A stretch of DNA of 64,000 nucleotides from Glandiceps talaboti (Eukaryota > Hemichordata > Enteropneusta > Spengelidae): NCBI RefSeq assembly GCF_964340395.1, contig NC_135570.1, forward strand, positions 64,001 through 128,000. Direction: 5' to 3'. The notes under the pieces were generated by a model that had not been told where the DNA came from, did not search any database, and saw only the letters and a program-made list of their open reading frames with translations. Each line of letters opens with the position of its first letter. The first letter of the stretch is position 1. The translations under genes and the position numbers were made by a program. Positions 54,360-64,000 of this stretch are shown piece by piece.

Positions 54360-55488
54360 ATCAGTACATCCTGTAACACATCCATATAACCCGCCCAGTT
54401 TGTAACCCATGACCTACGCCCACGCATTGTTGCTTAGAGGTCAAATCCTACCGCCAAAACAGAGCCAAAAGTTACCGAAGAGCCGATCAAATGATCGCAC
54501 CGACCGAATTTTATATGATTGTGACCCTAATTGCGATGAATTTATTTTGATAGAATTCATGTGGAAAGGACGTTGTCAAAAATGTTCAAAGATAGATATC
54601 GTGAAACTTACACGAACAACAATCCGACCGCGACCGGAAATTGCCGATCATTTAAGTTGAGGTCAACTCGTCTCCAAGACAGTGAAACCATGGAGCATGG
54701 TTCATTACAAACTTTCATTTCGTCATACACAACAAGTGGATCAATTCACTGATGTTGATTAGCTCCATTTATTGGTAAGAAAACAAAAAAGACCGATCGT
54801 TGGAAATAATTATTCAGCCATGGTTTTAGTTATTTTGGAGAGATTTGTACATTTCTTCACGTGATACTTGAAACACGCAAACTGAAAGCTATTGATGCTC
54901 ATCGCCGTCGGAAACGGGTGCATACATGTAAAACCACAGAGTGGAAAAAACACTGGACCGGCAAATACAGTTTCCCGTTGAAAGAATGTTTTGCAGAGAT
55001 AATAAAATGTTTTTAATATTTGAATGATTTTTTTTGCGAGTTGAGTTTGTATCTAGCTGACGATGGTACCGCAATAGGAAAATTGCTCATGTTCCCATTT
55101 CATATTATTTACTAAAACAAAGTCAGTAGTAAATGTAGTCGTGATTAGCTTGTATTTGTCTATGTATCTTGGTCAAGAGACAAATAACTTGAGCTTTGGC
55201 AGCCGGCCCTCGCCTTGACGGATATCTTTGATAATGAGGTTATTTCCCCACAAAATCCTCCATGCTGATTGCGTGTCGCCATAGTAATACACTGTGACTA
55301 CTTTATCAAATCAAGTGGAGGGTCTATGAATCAACTAAACAGGATCAAATTTAACGTGTCCGGGACAATACACCAAACTGAATCGATTCAAATCCATTTC
55401 TAACATTTCGTTTCGGGACATAAACTGAATTCGAATCGATTCAATTTGATTCGAATCGAAATCGATTCAAGTGGGGACAGGGCTTATA
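54360..55488 (-). repeat. Right arm of the nested 9.4-kb element
   Basis: Reverse-complement match to 46,092-47,580 without the hAT-like insertion. The 83-codon frame at 54,409 shares a short peptide DIVKLTR with the left arm, which reflects the shared arm DNA. Confidence 0.75.
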
Positions 55489-56166
55489 TAACCATTTGTT
55501 TCTCTATGTTAATTTCATCGCCCCCTCCCCCTCCCATGAAAATGTAAACAACTTCCTATCTTTCGTTTCCATCCCAAAAAGCAAATCTACAACGTAAACA
55601 ATAACATCTCTGATCCTTTAGGCTAATTACTGCTATGCCACACTCACTTCATACCATACTAAATAAACATTCAATCGTGTGCTGACTACTTTGTCGACTT
55701 TTCTTGATTTTTTGAGTTGATTTTTCTTGCCTAAAACCAAGTTTCAGGGCTATCTCTTGGCAGGACTGAGACGGAAGGGGCGACCTACTCTGTATGCAAT
55801 TTTGACTGCATCGTAACATAAAGTTTGCATGATGTAATAGGTTAGGACTGCAAAAAAATGACGTAATCTAATGTTTAATGCATGAGCCATGACATCATCA
55901 CAAAGTCTCGGTAGGCCTAACGCGGTATGCCTTTGTAGATCATGCCCATGTAATGGGCATTAAAACGGTTTCAAAAGATAGTAATTTTCAACCCATTTAG
56001 TAAACTATTGAACCAAGTTTCTGCTCACTGTGCAGTGGAGAAATTTTTCGTAAAAACTATATTGTTTTGTGCAACATCATTAACTGTCTGCGCTATCAGA
56101 ATAATAGGAATGATGAATGTTGACGGAAGTACTGTCTCCCAGTACCGTCATAGGTGTCAGGATTAG

Positions 56167-56451
56167 TGGCGTGAGAACTATCCAGTACATGGCAAATATG
56201 TTTATACACCAAATCGTAATGAAAGACGTGTAAATCCCCAAATGCCAAAGAAACTGTGTGATTGGTCCAACATTGGCAAAATCTGGCTCTGGTTATCCTT
56301 TAAATGTGCAAGTTCCAAGCCAAACTCGTGAGGAAGATGGATGCCATTTAATATCTAAAGATAAAAGATTTATGCAACTCAAGTACAATTGCCCCAACAA
56401 CACTTGTATGTGTTCTGCCATTGTGTGGACGTTTTACCACAACATCTTATA
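56167..56451 (+). pseudogene. Frameshifted exon of an unknown plus-strand gene
   Basis: Frame 1 from 56,167, just after an AG, reads WRENYPVHGKYVYTPNRNER then RVNPQMPKK. Near 56,250 the protein-like frame switches by one base to NCVIGPTLAKSGSGYPLNVQ, REEDGCHLISKDKRFMQLKY and NCPNNTCMCSA up to a donor TTATA|GTAAAG. Its phase (2) fits the next exon. Either the gene is broken by one indel or the assembly has an error. The cysteines suggest a small zinc-binding fold; I do not recognise the family. Confidence 0.4.
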
Positions 56452-56555
56452 GTAAAGTCAGATCACATGTAAATATTTATATTTTCGATTTAGTATTGCA
56501 TAAATATTTCAGAAAAATGATCATTTTCATTTATAAGAGTTTTATTTTGTTGCAG

Positions 56556-56610
56556 CCAAAGATACAAAAACGAAGACCAAAGAGAATTTAAACTAGACTG
56601 TGGCAGCTGA
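56556..56610 (+). CDS. Terminal exon of the unknown plus-strand gene
   Basis: Strong acceptor tattttgttgcag|C. Spliced to 56,451 it continues YQRYKNEDQREFKLDCGS and stops at TGA 56,608-56,610. AATAAA motifs follow at about 56,834 and 57,542 in AT-rich sequence that could be the 3' UTR. Confidence 0.45.
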
Positions 56611-58094
56611 GCAGCATAAAACAGACAGGAAGACATGTCAGCTTATCAGGTTATACACTGTATGTACTTTGTGCATATGGGGAGCATGCTGACTTGGTCA
56701 TTAACATCCATGGAAAAAATATGTCATCGCTTGGTAAACTGAACCAATCAATGTGCACATACATGTATGACATCATTTTTCTCATAAATTATGAAAATAT
56801 TTTGTTTACTCAGATCCCTTTTCCAACTTTTGCAATAAAAGTCATTTGTAATTTAACTTACCTTTCTCATCAATGTCACCATTTTCTAGAACTCTAATGC
56901 AAATTTTTCTGGGGATAGACAAGTGTCATGGTTTTTCATTTATTGTACCATTTACTAGGATCTCCGACAACTAAAAACATACAGATTTTGACACAAGTTT
57001 GATTCAAAGTTGTAAATTGTATGAAGTCTCATGTCTTTATCTGTACCCTACTGTGAAATATTTTAGAAAGCAATACTTAATTCACCTTATCATCATGTTG
57101 AAGTTAATCAAGTAGTTAATATTGTGACACATTTCAATTCATTTTACTTTACAATCAGTTTTTAATACTAGCATCATACAAGTTGGGAAAACTGGAAAGT
57201 ACAACATATTTAGCATTCTATGGATTACCTCCAAGCCACCATCAATTTCACTGGCACTATTCTCCGAGATAAAATCTTTGCAAATATATATTGCCAGTTT
57301 TATTCATTATGTTCACAAGATCTTACCTTCCTTTCTATCAGTCTTCACTGACTCTTAAGCTGTCTGGAGTATTTTCTCACTTGCAAACAATGCGTTTGAT
57401 TTTTTAAGTGAATCTGGAGATTTTTTTGAGTGTGGTTCTGTGGATGAATTTCAGACTGACTGTACTTGCAGTGCAGTATTTGTGAAATGCCCCTCAGGTT
57501 TTATGTTACTCTTTGAAACTTTATTGTGTAGCAAATTTACAAATAAATGTGCCATTATAAGAAGTCTCATTTCTCTGGGATTTTTTTGTGTGTTTTTTTC
57601 CTAATTAAATCAGCTTACTTTATAAGATTTATAGAATACATTTGAGATAGTTGTGGTGTGTTTATATATGTATGTATGTGTGGGTGTGTGCATGTATGTA
57701 TGCCATTGGCGCTATTTTTGGTAATTAACTTTTATTCTAACTGTTTGTACATTTCATGTAATTTGATAACATCTGTGCAGATGTGTACATTGGATTTCTT
57801 TATGGAGTTTTACTTTTGATAAACAATTTGCATTATTAACAACATTCAGCAATTGAACTTATATGTGAAATAGAAGACTTGTATCAAATTCCAACTAATT
57901 CATAACTATGAGAAAAAACATTACCTTATTTATTGTGATAGTTTTTATTTTAATAAGTATAAGTAATGATTTTCACTAATTTTACTGTATCATAAAAATG
58001 CAAACTTCAAAATTCAGATTTCATTTCTATAATTAGACAATTATGTTCTGTAAGTTTTAAACTTCATAAATCATATATTTTGTATCATTTATTT
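56611..58094. other. AT-rich sequence, possible 3' UTR
   Basis: No supported frame. Includes a TATG/TGTG microsatellite near 57,665-57,705 and AATAAA signals. Confidence 0.45.
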
Positions 58095-58765
58095 TCCAAA
58101 CATTGGTGAAATGAAATAAAATTTGTGCTATATTAAATATGAACTATGTATTCCATTCTGGGTAATAGAGTATGCATGGATTGTATGTTGTATGAGAGTT
58201 TGAATAGAATTAAAAATATAAATGCCTTTAAAAGTGTATAATGTCTTGCAAAGTCAACCTAAAAAGAACATGGTTATTATCATGAAATGTTCGACAAATT
58301 ACAAATTGTTTTGTAATAGTAACACAACATATCATTGTCATATAATACAAATAAATCATGTGATTAATCAAGAATTAATTATAAAAAGATACAGTGATCA
58401 ATCACATATGAGTCATATGTAATCATGTGATTAATGTTGGTGTTCAAAAATCACATGATTACTCAACATCTTTTTCAAAACAATCTAGTGATTGTTCTGA
58501 AGATTTCACAGTGTTCATGTGGTTAATCATATGATTTCACAGTGATCATGTGATTAATCGTATGATTTTGAAAAATCACATGATTACTCAGTGGATTTAC
58601 CAAAATTTAGAGAGGGGCTAAGTAAACAATTTTGGTATCAATCAAAAGTCATTGTAACATCACACAACACAGGAAATATTCAAATTCATAACTTAATTTA
58701 AACACAGTGTATATAACTTTTCCGCCAGGTAATTGGAATTTTCCGTAATTAATTTGGAACGCGTT
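58095..58765 (-). repeat. Right inverted terminus of the 27.5-kb block
   Basis: Reverse complement of 31,275-31,925, ending GGAACGCGTT directly against CTAA of the satellite. It shows the same ATCATGTGAT-type palindromes. Confidence 0.9.
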
Positions 58766-61700
58766 CTAATAGTGTTGGGTAACTGTGTAACAGTCTCTAA
58801 TAGTGTTGGGTAACTGTATGACAGTCTCTAATAGTGTTGGGTAACTGTGTGACAGTCTCTAATAGTGTTGGGTAACTGTATGACAGTCTCTAATAGTGTT
58901 GGGTAACTGTGTGACAGTCTCTAATAGTGTTGGGTAACTGTGTAACGACAGTCTCTAATAGTGTTGGGTAACTGTGTAACAGTCTCTAATAGTGTTGGGT
59001 AACTGTGTAACAGTCTCTAATAGTGTTGGGTAACTGTGCAACAGTCTCTAATAGTGTTGGGTAACTGTGTGACAGTCTCTAATAGTGTTGGGTAACTGTA
59101 TGACAGTCTCTAATAGTGTTGGGTAACTGTGTAACAGTCTCTAATAGTGTTGGGTAACTGTGTGACAGTCTCTAATAGTGTTGGGTAACTGTGTGACAGT
59201 CTCTAATAGTGTTGGGTAACTGTATGACAGTCTCTAATAGTGTTGGGTAACTGTGTAACAGTCTCTAATAGTGTTGGGTAACTGTGTAACAGTCTCTAAT
59301 AGTGTTGGGTAACTGTGTAACAGTCTCTAATAGTGTTGGGTAACTGTGTGACAGTCTCTAATAGTGTTGGGTAACTGTGTGACAGTCTCTAATAGTGTTG
59401 GGTAACTGTGTAACAGTCTCTAATAGTGTTGGGTAACTGTGTGACAGTCTCTAATAGTGTTGGGTAACTGTATGACAGTCTCTAATAGTGTTGGGTAACT
59501 GTGTAACAGTCTCTAATAGTGTTGGGTAACTGTATGACAGTCTCTAATAGTGTTGGGTAACTGTGTGACAGTCTCTAATAGTGTTGGGTAACTGTGTAAC
59601 AGTCTCTAATAGTGTTGGGTAACTGTGTAACAGTCTCTAATAGTGTTGGGTAACTGTGTAACGTCAGTCTCTAATAGTGTTGGGTAACTGTATGACAGTC
59701 TCTAATAGTGTTGGGTAACTGTATGACAGTCTCTAATAGTGTTGGGTAACTGTGTGACAGTCTCTAATAGTGTTGGGTAACTGTGTGACAGTCTCTAATA
59801 GTGTTGGGTAACTGTGTGACAGTCTCTAATAGTGTTGGGTAACTGTGTGACGTCAGTCTCTAATAGTGTTGGGTAACTGTGTGACGTCAGTCTCTAATAG
59901 TGTTGGGTAACTGTGTGACAGTCTCTAATAGTGTTGGGTAACTGTGTGACGACAGTCTCTAATAGTGTTGGGTAACTGTGCAACAGTCTCTAATAGTGTT
60001 GGGTAACTGTGTGACAGTCTCTAATAGTGTTGGGTAACTGTGTAACAGTCTCTAATAGTGTTGGGTAACTGTGTAACGTCAGTCTCTAATAGTGTTGGGT
60101 AACTGTATGACAGTCTCTAATAGTGTTGGGTAACTGTATGACAGTCTCTAATAGTGTTGGGTAACTGTGTGACAGTCTCTAATAGTGTTGGGTAACTGTG
60201 TGACAGTCTCTAATAGTGTTGGGTAACTGTGTGACAGTCTCTAATAGTGTTGGGTAACTGTGTGACGTCAGTCTCTAATAGTGTTGGGTAACTGTGTGAC
60301 AGTCTCTAATAGTGTTGGGTAACTGTGTGACAGTCTCTAATAGTGTTGGGTAACTGTGCAGCAGTCTCTAATAGTGTTGGGTAACTGTGACGTCAGTCTC
60401 TAATAGTGTTGGGTAACTGTGTAACAGTCTCTAATAGTGTTGGGTAACTGTGCAACAGTCTCTAATAGTGTTGGGTAACTGTGTGACAGTCTCTAATAGT
60501 GTTGGGTAACTGTGTCACAGTCTCTAATAGTGTTGGGTAACTGTGTAACAGTCTCTAATAGTGTTGGGTAACTGTATGACAGTCTCTAATAGTGTTGGGT
60601 AACTGTGTGACAGTCTCTAATAGTGTTGGGTAACTGTGTAACAGTCTCTAATAGTGTTGGGTAACTGTATGACAGTCTCTAATAGTGTTGGGTAACTGTG
60701 TCACAGTCTCTAATAGTGTTGGGTAACTGTGTAACAGTCTCTAATAGTGTTGGGTAACTGTGTAACAGTCTCTAATAGTGTTGGGTAACTGTGTGACGTC
60801 AGTCTCTAATAGTGTTGGGTAACTGTATGACAGTCTCTAATAGTGTTGGGTAACTGTGTGACGTCAGTCTCTAATAGTGTTGGGTAACTGTGTAACAGTC
60901 TCTAATAGTGTTGGGTAACTGTGTGACATGCAGTCTCTAATAGTGTTGGGTAACTGTGTGACAGTCTCTAATAGTGTTGGGTAACTGTGTGACAGTCTCT
61001 AATAGTGTTGGGTAACTGTGTAACAGTCTCTAATAGTGTTGGGTAACTGTGTAACAGTCTCTAATAGTGTTGGGTAACTGTGTGACAGTCTCTAATAGTG
61101 TTGGGTAACTGTGTAACAGTCTCTAATAGTGTTGGGTAACTGTGTAACAGTCTCTAATAGTGTTGGGTAACTGTGTGACAGTCTCTAATAGTGTTGGGTA
61201 ACTGTGTGACGTCAGTCTCTAATAGTGTTGGGTAACTGTGTGACGTCAGTCTCTAATAGTGTTGGGTAACTGTGTAACAGTCTCTAATAGTGTTGGGTAA
61301 CTGTGTGACATCAGTCTCTAATAGTGTTGGGTAACTGTGTGAGTCTCTAATAGTGTTGGGTAACTGTGTGACAGTCTCTAATAGTGTTGGGTAACTGTGT
61401 AACAGTCTCTAATAGTGTTGGGTAACTGTGTGACGACAGTCTCTAATAGTGTTGGGTAACTGTGTGACGTCAGTCTCTAATAGTGTTGGGTAACTGTGTG
61501 ACAGTCTCTAATAGTGTTGGGTAACTGTGTGACAGTCTCTAATAGTGTTGGGTAACTGTGTAACAGTCTCTAATAGTGTTGGGTAACTGTGCAACAGTCT
61601 CTAATAGTGTTGGGTAACTGTGTGACAGTCTCTAATAGTGTTGGGTAACTGTGTAACAGTCTCTAATAGTGTTGGGTAACTGTGCAGCAGTCTCTAATAG

Positions 61701-64000
61701 TGTTGGGTAACTGTGCAGCAGTCTCTAATAGTGTTGGGTAACTGTGCAACAGTCTCTAATAGTGTTGGGTAACTGTGTAACAGTCTCTAATAGTGTTGGG
61801 TAACTGTGTAACAGTCTCTAATAGTGTTGGGTAACTGTGTGACAGTCTCTAATAGTGTTGGGTAACTGTGTGACAGTCTCTAATAGTGTTGGGTAACTGT
61901 GTAACAGTCTCTAATAGTGTTGGGTAACTGTGTAACAGTCTCTAATAGTGTTGGGTAACTGTGTGACGTCAGTCTCTAATAGTGTTGGGTAACTGTGTAA
62001 CAGTCTCTAATAGTGTTGGGTAACTGTGCAGCAGTCTCTAATAGTGTTGGGTAACTGTGCAGCAGTCTCTAATAGTGTTGGGTAACTGTGCAGCAGTCTC
62101 TAATAGTGTTGGGTAACTGTGTAACAGTCTCTAATAGTGTTGGGTAACTGTGCAGCAGTCTCTAATAGTGTTGGGTAACTGTGTAACAGTCTCTAATAGT
62201 GTTGGGTAACTGTGTAACAGTCTCTAATAGTGTTGGGTAACTGTATGACAGTCTCTAATAGTGTTGGGTAACTGTGTAACAGTCTCTAATAGTGTTGGGT
62301 AACTGTGCAGCAGTCTCTAATAGTGTTGGGTAACTGTATGACAGTCTCTAATAGTGTTGGGTAACTGTGTAACAGTCTCTAATAGTGTTGGGTAACTGTG
62401 TAACAGTCTCTAATAGTGTTGGGTAACTGTGTAACGTACAGTCTCTAATAGTGTTGGGTAACTGTGTAACAGTATCTAATAGTGTTGGGTAACTGTGTGA
62501 CAGTCTCTAATAGTGTTGGGTAACTGTGTAACAGTCTCTAATAGTGTTGGGTAACTGTGTGACAGTCTCTAATAGTGTTGGGTAACTGTGTAACAGTCTC
62601 TAATAGTGTTGGGTAACTGTGTGACAGTCTCTAATAGTGTTGGGTAACTGTGTGACAGTCTCTAATAGTGTTGGGTAACTGTGTGACAGTCTCTAATAGT
62701 GTTGGGTAACTGTGTAACAGTCTCTAATAGTGTTGGGTAACTGTGTAACAGTCTCTAATAGTGTTGGGTAACTGTGTGACGTCAGTCTCTAATAGTGTTG
62801 GGTAACTGTGTGACGTCAGTCTCTAATAGTGTTGGGTAACTGTGTGACGTCAGTCTCTAATAGTGTTGGGTAACTGTGTAACAGTCTCTAATAGTGTTGG
62901 GTAACTGTGTGACGTCAGTCTCTAATAGTGTTGGGTAACTGTGTGACAGTCTCTAATAGTGTTGGGTAACTGTGTGACAGTCTCTAATAGTGTTGGGTAA
63001 CTGTGTGACAGTCTCTAATAGTGTTGGGTAACTGTGTGAGTCTCTAATAGTGTTGGGTAACTGTGTGACGTCAGTCTCTAATAGTGTTGGGTAACTGTAT
63101 GACAGTCTCTAATAGTGTTGGGTAACTGTGTAACAGTCTCTAATAGTGTTGGGTAACTGTGTGACGTCAGTCTCTAATAGTGTTGGGTAACTGTGTGACG
63201 TCAGTCTCTAATAGTGTTGGGTAACTGTGTGACGTCAGTCTCTAATAGTGTTGGGTAACTGTATGACAGTCTCTAATAGTGTTGGGTAACTGTGTGACGT
63301 CAGTCTCTAATAGTGTTGGGTAACTGTGTAACAGTCTCTAATAGTGTTGGGTAACTGTGTAACAGTCTCTAATAGTGTTGGGTAACTGTGTGACAGTCTC
63401 TAATAGTGTTGGGTAACTGTGTAACGTCAGTCTCTAATAGTGTTGGGTAACTGTGTGACAGTCTCTAATAGTGTTGGGTAACTGTGTGACGTCAGTCTCT
63501 AATAGTGTTGGGTAACTGTATGACAGTCTCTAATAGTGTTGGGTAACTGTGTGACGTCAGTCTCTAATAGTGTTGGGTAACTGTGTGACAGTCTCTAATA
63601 GTGTTGGGTAACTGTGTGACGTCAGTCTCTAATAGTGTTGGGTAACTGTGTAACAGTCTCTAATAGTGTTGGGTAACTGTGTAACAGTCTCTAATAGTGT
63701 TGGGTAACTGTGTAACAGTCTCTAATAGTGTTGGGTAACTGTGTGACAGTCTCTAATAGTGTTGGGTAACTGTGTAACAGTCTCTAATAGTGTTGGGTAA
63801 CTGTGTGACAGTCTCTAATAGTGTTGGGTAACTGTGTGACGTCAGTCTCTAATAGTGTTGGGTAACTGTGTAACAGTCTCTAATAGTGTTGGGTAACTGT
63901 GTAACAGTCTCTAATAGTGTTGGGTAACTGTGTGACAGTCTCTAATAGTGTTGGGTAACTGTGCAGCAGTCTCTAATAGTGTTGGGTAACTGTGCAGCAG
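58766..64000. repeat. 31-bp satellite array, right part (open at window end)
   Basis: More than 160 units of the same 31-bp repeat in the same orientation as 30,179-31,274, continuing past the window edge. Every unit contains TAACTG; many contain the palindrome TGACGTCA. Variants with gcagcag cluster between about 61,670 and 62,310 and return at the window end. Confidence 0.98.

Larger units (their letters stand above)
46092..55488. mobile_element. Nested 9.4-kb element with long inverted arms
   Basis: Ends TATAAGCCCTGTCCCC on the left and its exact reverse complement on the right, flanked by TAA (46,089-46,091 and 55,489-55,491). Inverted arms extend to about 47,580 and 54,360 with conserved blocks such as aaaacattttattatctctg, cattctttcaacgggaaa and gtgtaagtttcacgat. 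Subterminal parts are dense in GAATCGATTC-type palindromes. A 3-bp TWA duplication fits PIF/Harbinger, but no Harbinger transposase is seen. It carries the C2H2 zinc-finger ORF and the 1-kb tandem repeat. Confidence 0.6.
31275..58765. mobile_element. 27.5-kb block with inverted termini inserted in the 31-bp satellite
   Basis: Seen: the block starts AACGCGTTCCAAATTAATTA and ends with its reverse complement. Inverted similarity reaches about 650 bp inward, almost identical over the outer 360 bp. The satellite on both sides has the same orientation, and deleting the block plus one CTAA restores a perfect unit. Inference: a single very large DNA transposon (non-autonomous or with an unrecognised enzyme) or a composite mobilised by its ends. 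The 4-bp duplication does not match the 6-bp of Polintons/Mavericks. No transposase, integrase or polymerase was recognised inside. The alternative is an inversion or capture between pre-existing inverted repeats. Confidence 0.65.

Noticed and set aside
31275-58765. Polinton/Maverick or endogenous viral element
   Set aside because: No polymerase, integrase, capsid or ATPase-like frame is visible, and the duplication is 4 bp rather than 6 bp.

Overview
The window is animal (metazoan) nuclear DNA. It is AT-rich, with GT-AG introns and many micro- and minisatellites, plus MITE-like DNA transposons and a non-LTR retrotransposon tail. The repeats suggest a marine invertebrate such as a hemichordate or lophotrochozoan; the species cannot be fixed from sequence alone.

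Positions 1 to about 29.9 kb hold 29 consecutive minus-strand exons of one very long non-classical cadherin. Spliced together they give 1,734 in-frame codons with no stop or frameshift and every intron phase matching. About 17 extracellular cadherin (EC) repeats are covered, joined by 16 DxNDN-type calcium-linker motifs. No signal peptide, membrane segment or cytoplasmic tail is present, so both ends of the gene lie outside the window. The many small exons resemble the cadherin-23 type, but Fat- or Dachsous-like relatives are not excluded.

The cadherin introns are packed with minisatellites (units of 26 to 76 bp). Several units contain a copy of the adjacent exon's 5' splice site, or of the exon end plus the splice site, so these arrays appear to have grown from exon-intron boundaries. 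A LINE 3' fragment lies at 21.4-22.2 kb and a TA-flanked MITE at 4.8-5.3 kb.

From 30.2 kb to the window end there is a 31-bp satellite array, interrupted between 31,275 and 58,765. The interrupting 27.5-kb block has inverted termini of about 650 bp that start AACGCGTTCC. It is flanked by a 4-bp duplication (CTAA), and removing the block plus one CTAA restores a perfect satellite unit. This looks like one giant inserted element, or a block flipped or captured between inverted repeats. It contains further nested elements: a 9.4-kb unit at 46.09-55.49 kb with arms of over 1 kb and TAA flanks, two hAT-like foldback MITEs with perfect 8-bp duplications, a TTAA-flanked palindromic MITE, a second copy of the TA MITE, TAGTCCCCGC-ended elements and a 1-kb tandem repeat. 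It also contains three small candidate genes: a two-exon C2H2 zinc-finger ORF, a two-exon minus-strand ORF, and a frameshifted plus-strand gene.

The cadherin's upstream exons must lie beyond 64 kb, so the satellite and the inserted block probably sit inside a cadherin intron. I see no recognisable transposase, tRNA, rRNA or CRISPR array.
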